Source of the DNA: a bacterium
GTDB taxonomy: Bacteria; Patescibacteriota; Dojkabacteria; SC72
DNA: 32,449 nt
NCBI GenBank assembly: GCA_017958745.1
Contig: JAGDCC010000021.1
Span: 1-32,449, forward strand
Direction of reading: 5' to 3'
The position numbers were made by a program, and so were the translations under genes. Shown one piece after another: positions 16,123 to 24,552 of this stretch; positions within the stretch are counted from its first letter, which is position 1, and the number at the start of each line of letters is the position of its first letter. The notes below the pieces were generated by a model that saw only the letters and a list, made by a program, of their open reading frames with translations, was not told where the DNA came from and ran no database searches.

Positions 16123-17205
16123 TTAAATAGTACCTTTAGCTTTCAACTTTTGCAAGTCTATATAGAATTCGTAGGCAACTTCTAGTAATACCATGACAGG
16201 TATTGTAACAAGTGCTCCAACTGCTCCAAAGAGAAGGAACATTACCATTACACCAACAAGGATAAACAATGGTTTTAGTCCTACTGCAGATCCCATTACT
16301 TTTGGAGATATGTAGTTGTTTTCTAATGGCTGGTATAGGATAAAGACTGCGAGTGCTATAAATGCTTTAGCTGGTCCAACAGTTACTAATCCGACAAGAG
16401 ATATTGCAATTCCTGCGAATGTAGCACCGAAATTTGGAACTAACCCCATTAATCCAACGAATACAGCTAATGGTATAGCAAATGGTATGTTTAGAATGGA
16501 TAGGGCAATAGCAGAATATATTGTTGCTAATCCACTTACAAATCCTTGTCCTAATACCCAGTGTCCCAATCTGCTTTCCGTTTTTCTTATTAAATTTTTA
16601 ACTATATTCTTTTTCTCTTTTGTACTAATTCTCAATAATAAAACATCCAGCATTTGGTCATGTTCAGAGACTAGGTATATAGAAGATATAAATGCTGTAA
16701 GAAGAAGACTCAAAGAACCAAAGAGTCCAGCAAGTGCACTTGTTATATTTTTTACATTATCTGCACTTGGTATAGATTTTAAGAATTCCAATATAGATTT
16801 CTGTACAGTAGAAAGGTTAAGACTTCTTCCTGCAATAGATATTCCTTCGATTTTATTTATTACATCTTCTACCCAAACAGGCAGAGTAGACATAAATGCT
16901 CCACTTTGGTTTATAAATGGAATGATAACGGCAGAGGAAATAACGATCATGACAATAAAAATGGATATGTATGTTATAAATATGGACCACTTTCTAGAAA
17001 TGCCTCTATTTACTAATCTTCTTACAATAGGTAATGCCGTTGACATAAATATAATCGTCAACATTGCATATATAAATACAGATAATAGTTGAGAACCGAA
17101 ATATTTAGCAACAATAAGTAGCACAATAAATAGCATTGTACTAAAAGACAGGCTTACAACAACATTCTGTGGTTCTTTTTCTTTATCTAGATTATTTTTA
17201 TCCAT
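16123..17205 (-). CDS. AI-2E transporter/PerM-family permease
   Basis: This 360-aa integral membrane protein is of the AI-2E/PerM (UPF0118) family. About eight hydrophobic segments are visible. The cytoplasmic N-terminus (MDKNNLDKEKEPQNV) is followed by paired helices. A soluble mid-section (about 120-200) comes next. The conserved C-terminal block includes GHWVLGQGFVSGLATIYSA, GLMGLVPNFGATFAGI and QPLENNYISPKVMGSAVGL, which is the family hallmark. Members include the TqsA exporter and Na+/H+ antiporters, and the substrate cannot be inferred. A -10 box (TAGAAT, 17220-17215 on the minus strand) 9 bases before the ATG predicts a very short leader. Confidence 0.9.
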   Translation of the reverse strand: MDKNNLDKEKEPQNVVVSLSFSTMLFIVLLIVAKYFGSQLLSVFIYAMLTIIFMSTALPIVRRLVNRGISRKWSIFITYISIFIVMIVISSAVIIPFINQSGAFMSTLPVWVEDVINKIEGISIAGRSLNLSTVQKSILEFLKSIPSADNVKNITSALAGLFGSLSLLLTAFISSIYLVSEHDQMLDVLLLRISTKEKKNIVKNLIRKTESRLGHWVLGQGFVSGLATIYSAIALSILNIPFAIPLAVFVGLMGLVPNFGATFAGIAISLVGLVTVGPAKAFIALAVFILYQPLENNYISPKVMGSAVGLKPLFILVGVMVMFLLFGAVGALVTIPVMVLLEVAYEFYIDLQKLKAKGTI

Positions 17206-17214
17206 AGTAAAGAT

Positions 17215-17220
17215 ATTCTA
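17215..17220 (-). promoter_or_regulatory. Extended -10 box for the permease gene
   Basis: TAGAAT on the minus strand is preceded by CTGG (TGn extended form) and ends 9 bases before the ATG at 17205. The bases between are ATCTTTACT, with no ribosome site. Confidence 0.5.
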
Positions 17221-17242
17221 CCAGAAAGAAGGGGAGAATGTA

Positions 17243-18169
17243 CTAAATCTCCCTCTTATTTCTTATCTTAACTGTTATACTACTAACTATTAGACATGCG
17301 AATGCTACTATTCCAAATGTTAGCATTAAGTTATTGGAGGTAACTTCCATCCATGCGTAATCTAGGTTACCAGCTGCTACAGGTAAAACAGTATCTGCAA
17401 TACCATCTCCATTTATATCTGCATATGGGCTATAAATAATAACAATTTCCTTACTGCTAGCTGCCTTATTACCAGCTCTATCTATAACTTCCAATGTATA
17501 TGTATTCTCTCCTTCTGTAAGATTTATATCACTAAATAAGAAATTACCATTACTATCTGTAATTGTAGAGATAAATCCATCCGTACCCTTTAGAGTAACT
17601 GTACTTCCAGGTTCTGCATTTCCTGTAATATTTGTCTTACTTCCAGATGTTTCTACTGGAAAATTAATATTACTTGCTTCTTCTGGAGCCTGTTTATCTA
17701 CAGTAACTGTTCTTCCAACAGATTCTGGAGTTATATATTTCTTCTCAAGTCCTTTTCCTTTGATACCTGCACTACTTACAACAAAACTACCAGATTCAAT
17801 ATTGTGGTAATAATCATAAGAGAAAGTACCATCTTCTTTTACATCTGCAGTTCCAACCTTTTTACCATCTATATATATTTCTACTTTGTCATAACCATTA
17901 GCAACACCACTAATAGTCACCTTATCATTGTTTGTATATTCTGGAGTAGATGCTATAGATGGAGCTTCTAAAGAAGAATCTAATACATAACTTTGTCTAT
18001 TTCTAATAAAAGAAATTAATCCATAAACTACAAAGCAAATTCCCAATACAATAAATATAGTACCAACAATTCTAGAAACACGATCTTGTTCCTCATTACT
18101 CTTCTTAATTTCTAATTTGGAAACCATACTATCTTCTTCTTGAGCAGTAGAAACTTTTTTCTTAGCCAT
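17243..18169 (-). CDS. Membrane-anchored Ig-like surface protein with C-terminal LPVAAG-helix-basic tail
   Basis: This 308-aa protein has a charged N-terminal 30 residues and a transmembrane helix at about 33-55. Two beta-rich Ig-like modules follow (about 68-158 and 160-246), typical of bacterial surface Ig repeats, with phrases such as TISGVANGYDKVEIYIDGKK and ITGNAEPGSTVTLKG. DINGDGIAD (251-259) is a Ca2+-binding EF-hand/dockerin-like loop. LPVAAG (262-267) comes before a second helix (about 281-299) and a basic end (KIRNKREI). The C-terminus looks like a variant sorting signal, but an N-terminal uncleaved helix would also anchor it. The gene is divergent from the sortase gene 155 bases away, which supports a functional link. 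No enzymatic residues were seen. Confidence 0.75.
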   Translation of the reverse strand: MAKKKVSTAQEEDSMVSKLEIKKSNEEQDRVSRIVGTIFIVLGICFVVYGLISFIRNRQSYVLDSSLEAPSIASTPEYTNNDKVTISGVANGYDKVEIYIDGKKVGTADVKEDGTFSYDYYHNIESGSFVVSSAGIKGKGLEKKYITPESVGRTVTVDKQAPEEASNINFPVETSGSKTNITGNAEPGSTVTLKGTDGFISTITDSNGNFLFSDINLTEGENTYTLEVIDRAGNKAASSKEIVIIYSPYADINGDGIADTVLPVAAGNLDYAWMEVTSNNLMLTFGIVAFACLIVSSITVKIRNKREI

Positions 18170-18201
18170 TAGGACCTATATTAAAATTATATATCTTGTG
18201 G

Positions 18202-18207
18202 TATTCT
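18202..18207 (+). promoter_or_regulatory. Possible upstream promoter of the sortase gene
   Basis: TATTCT is preceded by ATATCTTGTGG (18191-18201). Nearly the same sequence, ATATCTTGTGTGG, precedes the TATAAT at 18302, so the sortase may have tandem promoters about 100 bases apart. The bases between hold no clear gene and only a weak stem (18249-18262). Confidence 0.3.
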
Positions 18208-18301
18208 AACATATATTTACGGTCTAATTCAACAAAAGTAAAGAATCTTAGTTAATGAACTAGCAACTGTCCAGCAATACCTAAAGTAATATCTTGTGTG
18301 G

Positions 18302-18307
18302 TATAAT
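18302..18307 (+). promoter_or_regulatory. Extended -10 promoter of the sortase gene
   Basis: A perfect TATAAT is preceded by TGTGTGG (TGn extended form). It ends 17 bases before the ATG at 18325, so the predicted leader is about 10 bases with no Shine-Dalgarno sequence. Confidence 0.55.
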
Positions 18308-18324
18308 AAATAACTATTAAACAT

Positions 18325-19011
18325 ATGAAAAAACTTTTAAAATCAATATTAATACTAGTTTTGTTCACGATAACATTTGTCCCAATCGTGTTATTTATTG
18401 TGTATCCGTTATACATAGATGTTCATATAGAGCTATCATCTCTAGATTTATACAAAATATCTAACAGAACATCTATAAAACTACTCACAGCAATAGCACC
18501 AAAAGAAGATATCTACAAAGAAGAAGTCCTAGGAGCATCTACTATAGAAGAAAGCATCAACCCAACAACACTAGAGATAGATAAAAGCAAAATAGAAGAC
18601 ATAAATACAGCACTCAAAATAGAATCACTAGATATATTGGGAAATATTTATCAAGGAGAAAGCTCAACAACAATGGATACTGGTTTTTGGCACTATCCAA
18701 CCTCTGCATATCCTGGAAAAAAAGGAAACGTAGTAATAGTAGGGCATCGCTTTGGAAAAATACCCCCAGCAACAGATACTTTTTATAATTTAGACAAAAT
18801 ACAGATAGGAGATAAAATCACTATCACAAATGATTATTCTACATACAACTATATTGTTGTAAACATAAAAGAAGCAGAAGCAAACGATATGTCTGTTGTA
18901 GATCAGACAAGAGATTACAGACTCACCTTGATAACTTGCACACCATTGTGGACATCAGAAAAAAGGCTAGTTGTAACGGCAATGCTAGACAAGTTATACA
19001 AAAAAGTGTAG
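18325..19011 (+). CDS. Sortase family transpeptidase
   Basis: This 228-aa sortase has an N-terminal transmembrane anchor (about residues 6-28), a linker, and the sortase beta-barrel from about residue 95. The catalytic triad is all present: His141 in VVIVGHRF, Cys205 in LTLITCTP and Arg214 in SEKRLVVTA. GFWHYPTSAYPGKKGN before the His resembles class D/E sortases. The enzyme would cleave a C-terminal sorting signal and attach proteins to the envelope or to each other. Candidate substrates in the window are the adjacent divergent Ig-like protein (LPVAAG) and the Cys-rich protein at 4323 (LPDAG). Trigger factor follows 30 bases downstream and may be partly read through. Class and specificity are uncertain. 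Confidence 0.92.
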   Translation: MKKLLKSILILVLFTITFVPIVLFIVYPLYIDVHIELSSLDLYKISNRTSIKLLTAIAPKEDIYKEEVLGASTIEESINPTTLEIDKSKIEDINTALKIESLDILGNIYQGESSTTMDTGFWHYPTSAYPGKKGNVVIVGHRFGKIPPATDTFYNLDKIQIGDKITITNDYSTYNYIVVNIKEAEANDMSVVDQTRDYRLTLITCTPLWTSEKRLVVTAMLDKLYKKV

Positions 19012-19041
19012 ACTAAAGCGATTTATTTAAATATTTTTATT

Positions 19042-20070
19042 ATGGAAAATTTTTACGAAAGAAAAGACATCAACGATAACACAATAGAATTCAAAATTAC
19101 TATTCCAAGAAAAGAGTTTAGAACAACATACCAAAAGCTTCTTGGAAAACAACTTATGGATACAGATATTAAAGGATTTAGAAAAGGAAAAGTTCCTGCT
19201 TCTATGGTAGAGCCACAGATTGGTGGAACATTGAGATTGGAAGCATTTGAGGAGCTTGTCCCACAATATCTTATGACAGCACTTGAGAAGGAAGATATTA
19301 ATCCTGTTGCACCACCAGATTACAAATCATTCCCTGATTTTGATGATGACGAGAAGGATTTGGAATTCACAATAGATATTACAGTTATGCCTGCATTTAA
19401 ACTTGGAGATTTAAAGAAGGTCAAGGTTAAAAAAGAGAAAATTTCCGTAACAGACAAAGAAGTTGAAGATGCATTAGAGGATATGCTTAAGAATAATAAG
19501 ACAAAATCTAAGAAGATTGATGATGCTTGGGCAAAGGAGATGGGAGAAATGTCTAAGATTAAGGAGATTACAGATCTCAAATCCATGAAAGAGTATGTTA
19601 AAAAGACATTAACACACCAGAAAGAGCATGCTTTGGAGCACCAGCAAGAAGATGAGGCTATGGCACAAGCTATAAAGTTATCTAAGATAGAGATTCCACA
19701 GAAGGCTATAGATTACGAAGCAGAGCAGAGGGAGAGATCCTTTAACGAGGATATGCAAAAGAGAGGTACAGATACAGATTCTTTCCTTAAAGCATATGGA
19801 ATTACAATAGAAAAGATGAGGGAGGGATGGCAGAAAGATGCAAAAGAAGCATTGGAAAATGATGTATTCCTCAACTTGTTTGCAAAAGAGAAGAATATCC
19901 AGGTAGACGAGAAAGATTTACAAGCACAGATAGATAGCATTAAGAAGACTGCACCAGAGGGTACAGATGAACATATCTTTGAGGATGAGCAGTGGAGAGA
20001 TTATATAAGAAAGGTTATGAGAAAAGAGAAGGCTTTTGCAGAGTTTAAGAAGGAGGTTCTAAAGAAGTAA
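19042..20070 (+). CDS. tig: Trigger factor, PPIase-less form
   Basis: This 342-aa ribosome-associated chaperone holds nascent chains at the exit tunnel. The ribosome-docking signature GFRKGKVP is at residues 45-52. The N-terminal domain ends with [19 protein letters not shown] and [14 protein letters not shown]. The usual FKBP-like PPIase domain (about 90-100 aa) is missing: the chain passes straight into the C-terminal helical chaperone arms ([20 protein letters not shown] through [15 protein letters not shown] to the C-terminus). Total length is about 90 aa below the E. coli protein. No frame break is seen, so this is a domain-level loss and not a recent deletion scar. It overlaps clpP by one base, which implies coupled expression. 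Confidence 0.93.
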   Translation: MENFYERKDINDNTIEFKITIPRKEFRTTYQKLLGKQLMDTDIKGFRKGKVPASMVEPQIGGTLRLEAFEELVPQYLMTALEKEDINPVAPPDYKSFPDFDDDEKDLEFTIDITVMPAFKLGDLKKVKVKKEKISVTDKEVEDALEDMLKNNKTKSKKIDDAWAKEMGEMSKIKEITDLKSMKEYVKKTLTHQKEHALEHQQEDEAMAQAIKLSKIEIPQKAIDYEAEQRERSFNEDMQKRGTDTDSFLKAYGITIEKMREGWQKDAKEALENDVFLNLFAKEKNIQVDEKDLQAQIDSIKKTAPEGTDEHIFEDEQWRDYIRKVMRKEKAFAEFKKEVLKK

Positions 20071-20657
20071 TGGTGCTTATTCCTACTGTTATAGAAAAAG
20101 ATAGACAAGGGGAGAGGGTATACGATATTTACTCTCGTCTTCTCAAGGATAGAATTGTATTTGTAAGTGGTGTTATAGATACTGCAATGGCGAATACTGT
20201 TGTTGCAGAGCTTCTTTTCTTAGAAAAGGAGAATCCTAATGAGGAAATACAGATGTTTATTAATACTCCTGGTGGAGAAATTAATGCTGGTATGGCAATC
20301 ATTGACACCATGAACTATATCAAGTGCGATGTTTCTACCATTGCAGTAGGGCTAGCAGCATCTATGGGTAGTATTATCTTAGTTAGTGGTGTTAAAGGTA
20401 AAAGATACTCTTTGCCAAATAGCAAGATTCTTATACACCAGCCACTTGGTGGAGTAGAGGGACAAGCTAGTGATATAGCTATAGAAGCTACAGAGATTCT
20501 TAAGACAAGAGAAGCTCTCTACAAATTACTCTCTGAGAGAACAGGACAGAGTGTAAAACAGATAGAGACAGATGCAGATAGAGATAAGTACTTCACTGCC
20601 AAAGAAGCAAAAGAATACGGTCTAATAGACAAGGTTATTAACAAAAGGAAAGCTTAA
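20070..20657 (+). CDS. clpP: ATP-dependent Clp protease proteolytic subunit ClpP
   Basis: This 195-aa barrel protease works with a Clp ATPase. It starts [20 protein letters not shown], like standard ClpP. The triad is complete: Ser98 in GLAASMGS, His123 in ILIHQPLGG and Asp168 in [12 protein letters not shown]. The oxyanion-loop region [12 protein letters not shown] and the [12 protein letters not shown] end are normal. The start codon shares its A with the trigger factor stop (TAATG), the classic tig-clpP order, though no clpX follows. It converges on the gene at 20670 with a 12-base gap. Confidence 0.97.
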   Translation: MVLIPTVIEKDRQGERVYDIYSRLLKDRIVFVSGVIDTAMANTVVAELLFLEKENPNEEIQMFINTPGGEINAGMAIIDTMNYIKCDVSTIAVGLAASMGSIILVSGVKGKRYSLPNSKILIHQPLGGVEGQASDIAIEATEILKTREALYKLLSERTGQSVKQIETDADRDKYFTAKEAKEYGLIDKVINKRKA

Positions 20658-20669
20658 TATCTTCTTACT

Positions 20670-22145
20670 TTACAAATATCTATAGAAAGAAGCATAGCAT
20701 TTAACCACTCCTGTTCCATATGAATATGGTGTAACTGTAAATGTATTTCCCTGTGCAAGCACTGTTGCATATGTACAGTAGACACCTGTAAATGTGTAAT
20801 TTGGATCAAACGGAGAAGCATTTATACTAGCAGATGCACTGTAGTTTACAGCTTTGCTATATTCTACTTCTCCACTTCCTGCAAGTATGTTTGTTCCTGT
20901 TTGTGTTACTTCACCATTAACAACATCATACGTGTTATAGAAAATTTGTACTGGTAATACAGCATTTACTTCAGAGAAATTGACAGTACACTTAATGTCA
21001 TCTGTAACATTATCTATTGTTATAGAGCTATGTCTCATCTTACCGCCACAATCGTTACTGTATGGGTAGAAGTTCGTTGCTGGTTTCAATGCAATTGTCA
21101 CACTGTCTCCATATTCTACATTTGCATTTCCATCTACAACAACACCTTCGCTTTCTAAACTTGATACGACAGAGACACTATATGTCTTGGAATTTACAAA
21201 TGCTAAACTACAAGAGACATCTCCTTTAATATTGTTAACATGTAATATGCTTGTCTTTGTATCGTATGAGACATCACCATACTCACCAGTACAATCTGCT
21301 TTCTTGTAATGATAACCAGAGTTAGGAGATATAGAAAAATCTGCATTTTCTCCATCTTTAATTGTCTTAGAAGATACACTTGTACCATTAGATACCTGAA
21401 CACCAACATTATGCTGAGCAATTGTTGGAGTAGGGGTTGGTGTTGGCGTAACTGGTGCAGGTACAGGAGCAACCGTCTCTTCTGTAGTTTTAGGTTCTTC
21501 CTTCTTCTCCTCTGTATTTGCAATTGTTGTTTCTTGTTCTACAGCTGAGAAGTTATAGGCATAAGAAGCATCATTAGAACTAGCGACATCATCTATATTT
21601 CCAGAATAAACAGATACCTCTACTTCATTATCTCCAAAACCTACATGTACAAACCTAAAGTAATTGGAATTATCCAATATACAGTACTGTTTGTCTTCAT
21701 TGAGACAAGATTTTCTTACTGAATCATAGTCCGCTGTATCTGCTGGACATATTAAGCTTCCACTAGAATCAGTTGCAAACTTATAACTTCCATCACTGTT
21801 CTTTACTAGATAATAATATCCATTACAATCATCGGTAGAAGAGGGGAGTATTTCTTTATTTCCTGCAGAATACAAACTTGTAATAATATCCATTCCATCT
21901 TCTGTGCATTTATTTGGATTATCACAAGAAGAAGAGTAAGTTTCTTTCTTATCTTTCTCATCTTTTTTACTGTTATCATTCTGAGAAATAACTGTTTGTT
22001 TTTTTGAAGAAACTCTTTCTTTAGTACTGAAATTTGTACTGTACAGATAATAAGCTAAGCAACCACCACCAGCTAAAAAAATCCATAAAGGTATTATCAC
22101 TCTAAGAACTTCTTTGATTATTTTGCCTTCTATACCATCATCCAT
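20670..22145 (-). CDS. Membrane-anchored surface protein with pilin-like globular domain and bacterial repeats
   Basis: This 491-aa protein stands last in the pilus locus. The N-terminal helix (about residues 13-35, VLRVIIPLWIFLAGGGCLAY) is not of prepilin type. Residues 70-185 hold a Cys-bearing domain with the order C-YYYLVKNSDGSYKF-C-VRKSC-C-YFRFVHVGF. The minor pilin encoded at 22992-23621 has a matching order, so the two domains appear homologous. A charged and Pro/Thr-rich linker follows (about 205-245, PTPTPTPT). Three repeat modules of InlB-like/Listeria-Bacteroides style come next, each with GY or YP-x-C and VxCxxxF patterns (about 246-320, 321-395, 396-491). It probably reaches outside the cell and associates with the pilus, as an adhesin or base component. 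Promoter-like TTGTCA-17-TAAATT lies just before the ATG. Confidence 0.75.
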   Translation of the reverse strand: MDDGIEGKIIKEVLRVIIPLWIFLAGGGCLAYYLYSTNFSTKERVSSKKQTVISQNDNSKKDEKDKKETYSSSCDNPNKCTEDGMDIITSLYSAGNKEILPSSTDDCNGYYYLVKNSDGSYKFATDSSGSLICPADTADYDSVRKSCLNEDKQYCILDNSNYFRFVHVGFGDNEVEVSVYSGNIDDVASSNDASYAYNFSAVEQETTIANTEEKKEEPKTTEETVAPVPAPVTPTPTPTPTIAQHNVGVQVSNGTSVSSKTIKDGENADFSISPNSGYHYKKADCTGEYGDVSYDTKTSILHVNNIKGDVSCSLAFVNSKTYSVSVVSSLESEGVVVDGNANVEYGDSVTIALKPATNFYPYSNDCGGKMRHSSITIDNVTDDIKCTVNFSEVNAVLPVQIFYNTYDVVNGEVTQTGTNILAGSGEVEYSKAVNYSASASINASPFDPNYTFTGVYCTYATVLAQGNTFTVTPYSYGTGVVKCYASFYRYL

Positions 22146-22209
22146 AATATCAATTTACATCAAAATAGAATGAATGACAATTGACTTATAATTATATGAT
22201 AAAGGCTTA

Positions 22210-22992
22210 TTACCAGATAAAGCCTTCTGTTTGGACTACTGTCTGCCTTTTTATAATCTTTTGTACAGGAGCACCTTTACCTAGATACCACTTAAGAGCC
22301 TCTGCTGTTAGATTAAAGGATATTAGATAATTTCCATCGCTTTCCTCTATGTAACTAATACCAAATTCATTGAAACCGACAGTAGAAGAATTAAGGACAA
22401 TGTAGTTATAAGAGTGATTCTTTTTCTCATCAAAGCAATCCGCATGACTACCACCTTCAAAACCACTAACAGATGTTTGCAATATATAACCATGTTTCGC
22501 ACCACTATCTATATCAGCATAAATGCCATAGTCATTTGTACCTTCCACAGAACCTTTATCATAAAAGAAACCTATACATATCCATTCTTCGTAGCCATAC
22601 GGTCTAAAATGTATTTCGTTCCCAACTGTCTTAGCACTATCACCTGCATCCAAAGTACCCTCAGGTTTTACAATGTTTGCAGAGCTATAAACACTAGGTA
22701 TCTTTTCTTCATCACCTTCTACAACACCAGTTTTTGGGTCATAAACTCTTGCACCCAAAGAATCGTAAATATAGACATCATCTGGATTAGAGTTTCTTAC
22801 AGTTCTTCTTACTAATTCCAAAACATACTCAGATTCATTTCTCAGCTTCATCTTAGCAGAAGAGACCAGAGATACCTTTACCAAGGTAGTCAAAGAAGAA
22901 GAGACCACAACCATGATTATAGACATAATTATCATGGTAATAAGCATTTCTATTAAACTGAATCCTTCATATGTCTTCTTCATAATATTCAT
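22210..22992 (-). CDS. Type IV minor pilin (PilW/PilJ-like)
   Basis: This 260-aa prepilin has a short leader MNIMKKTYEG and then FSLIEMLITMIIMSIIMVVV. The cleavage glycine and Glu+5 are in the canonical positions. The ATG at 22992 overlaps the stop of the preceding pilin gene by one base, and a second ATG three codons later (MKKTYEG) could be the real start. The globular domain begins with a helical stretch (KMKLRNESEYVLELVRRTVRN) common in GspJ/PilW types and carries two Cys (ICIGFF and ADCF). It is cotranscribed with the neighbouring pilins. A gap of 64 bases then separates it from the gene at 22145. Confidence 0.88.
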   Translation of the reverse strand: MNIMKKTYEGFSLIEMLITMIIMSIIMVVVSSSLTTLVKVSLVSSAKMKLRNESEYVLELVRRTVRNSNPDDVYIYDSLGARVYDPKTGVVEGDEEKIPSVYSSANIVKPEGTLDAGDSAKTVGNEIHFRPYGYEEWICIGFFYDKGSVEGTNDYGIYADIDSGAKHGYILQTSVSGFEGGSHADCFDEKKNHSYNYIVLNSSTVGFNEFGISYIEESDGNYLISFNLTAEALKWYLGKGAPVQKIIKRQTVVQTEGFIW

Positions 22993-23621
22993 TATAATTT
23001 TATAGTAGCATAATACACATAATCACTCACATAATTACCTGATGCAAGTCCGTCTTTATTTCCTATTTGTCCAATATGTACCTTAGCTAACACATACCTA
23101 TCTACTTCACTAGAAAAATCTAGTTCAACAATTCTAAAGAATACTGGATTTTTAGCTAAATCAACATCCTGGTAATCATTTCCAGTCTTATGAGTAATGT
23201 AACATGCATGTTCACTTCCTCTTTCATATTCTCCTCCAATACAGCTAGTTCTTACTTCCTTGTAGCTTTTAGATGATTTTTCACACAAAAAATAATCTCC
23301 ATCTCTGACAAAGCTATAATTTCCAGAAGAATCTTTTTGGATAAAGAAATACATACAACCAGATTTACCAGTTGGAAATATTTTTTCATTATCGTAATAA
23401 TCTCTGTCTCTTGTTGCAATATCCTGCAATGCAATACCTCCTTCATATCCGTACTGTGTCATGTTATCTATCTGTTCATTTTTTACCATTTTTGTAAATG
23501 TATTAGATGCAATCTGCATCAAAACAACAGATAAAATTCCTATAACAACAATAGCTATTAGAACATCTATAAAGCCCATTGCACGGTATCTTTTATTATT
23601 TTTTACTAAATAATTAATCAT
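22992..23621 (-). CDS. Atypical type IV minor pilin (PilV-like) with shortened signal
   Basis: The frame can extend upstream to 23669, but the first pilin-like start is the ATG at 23621 (MINYLVKNNKRYRAMG), which overlaps the preceding stop by 8 bases. That gives 209 aa. The processing site reads G-FIDVLIAIVVIGILSVVL. Compared with the usual G-FTLIEVLIA it lacks two residues and has Asp in place of Glu, so the acidic residue is at +3. The globular part has four or five Cys in the order CMYFFIQKDSSGNYSF, FLC, VRTSC and HACYI, followed by FFRIVELDF. This order recurs in the protein at 20670-22145. PilV/GspI-like minor pilins prime pilus assembly, and the altered signal is odd but the gene sits in the middle of the pilin run. 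Confidence 0.82.
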   Translation of the reverse strand: MINYLVKNNKRYRAMGFIDVLIAIVVIGILSVVLMQIASNTFTKMVKNEQIDNMTQYGYEGGIALQDIATRDRDYYDNEKIFPTGKSGCMYFFIQKDSSGNYSFVRDGDYFLCEKSSKSYKEVRTSCIGGEYERGSEHACYITHKTGNDYQDVDLAKNPVFFRIVELDFSSEVDRYVLAKVHIGQIGNKDGLASGNYVSDYVYYATIKL

Positions 23622-24480
23622 GATCACATTTTTCACTAATTTCACCTGTACAACATCCATCACTAGCAACCTCAGATGTTACTTTTCCACCAAGATTAGT
23701 AACTTTAATACATCTAGTAGAGGATTCTCCTCGTGTATCAAGCGGCTTAATCTTTATTACTAAATCCTGCACACAACCCTCATTTAGCGCACCATTAGTA
23801 GATCCCCAATCATAGTTAATAATATTTCCTACATCATCATAGAAAAAAGTTCTACCACTAACAGATTCAAAAAGGATATAACGAGCAGCAGTAATATCTG
23901 GTGCTTCACCAGTTCCACAATTGTTTGTTTTTACAATTTCAATAGTACTAAGTGGAGCCTCCGTACCCATTCCGTACCCGGAAAGAAGAACAAGCCTAGA
24001 CTCTGAAACACTAGCACAAGACGATAAGGAATAATCATTTGCCGAATCAGCTGGCAAACAACCACTACCTTCTAATCTATTTCTATTAGCACAAGAGCTT
24101 AGTTTCTCCGCATTTCGCAAATTATAATTAGGGATTTTTGCTTTAGTATCATTACTTCCATAATCTTTATGTCTAGAACACCATTTAAAGGCAGTAAATG
24201 TACCAACACTCTCGCTCCCAACCATTTTAGTCATATCTATTCCAAGACCATATAACCAGTTTTCATCAGATTTTCTTTCAAGTAACATAGCTGCCCTTTG
24301 TATATCAGAGATTTGCTGTTCCAATGTTGCTGTATATTCGTTTAATCGGACAGTTCTTTGTAAACCAGTCAAAGAAGAAAAACCTAATCCGCCAAGTACC
24401 ATTACAATAGCCATCACGACAAGTATTTCTACAAGTGTAAAACCATGATAAAAATTGTGATTTATTTCTTTAGGTTCCAA
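23614..24480 (-). CDS. Type IV pilin-like protein (GspH/FimT type)
   Basis: The pilin signal is HNFYHG-FTLVEILVVMAIVMVLGG, with Glu+5 present. There is no ATG upstream in frame. I chose the TTG at 24480, which gives a 13-residue leader (MEPKEINHNFYHG) and 288 aa. Another TTG at 24537 would add 19 hydrophobic, aromatic residues that look unlike a prepilin leader. The helix is followed by LNEYTATLEQQISDIQRAAML, as in GspH/FimT pseudopilins. The exported domain has about ten Cys, including a CC pair near the end (DGCCTGEISEKCDHD), so several disulfides are likely. It lies between pilD and the PilV-like gene. Confidence 0.8.
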   Translation of the reverse strand: MEPKEINHNFYHGFTLVEILVVMAIVMVLGGLGFSSLTGLQRTVRLNEYTATLEQQISDIQRAAMLLERKSDENWLYGLGIDMTKMVGSESVGTFTAFKWCSRHKDYGSNDTKAKIPNYNLRNAEKLSSCANRNRLEGSGCLPADSANDYSLSSCASVSESRLVLLSGYGMGTEAPLSTIEIVKTNNCGTGEAPDITAARYILFESVSGRTFFYDDVGNIINYDWGSTNGALNEGCVQDLVIKIKPLDTRGESSTRCIKVTNLGGKVTSEVASDGCCTGEISEKCDHD

Positions 24481-24552
24481 ATTTCTAACAACAAATATAT
24501 ATACATAAAATGTAACATAGAAGAAATGGAAATTCAACGAATAATAAATAAG

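Noticed and set aside
16316-17092. Plus-strand 258-codon frame inside the permease gene
   Set aside because: It is entirely antisense to a clear AI-2E family protein and has no family features of its own.
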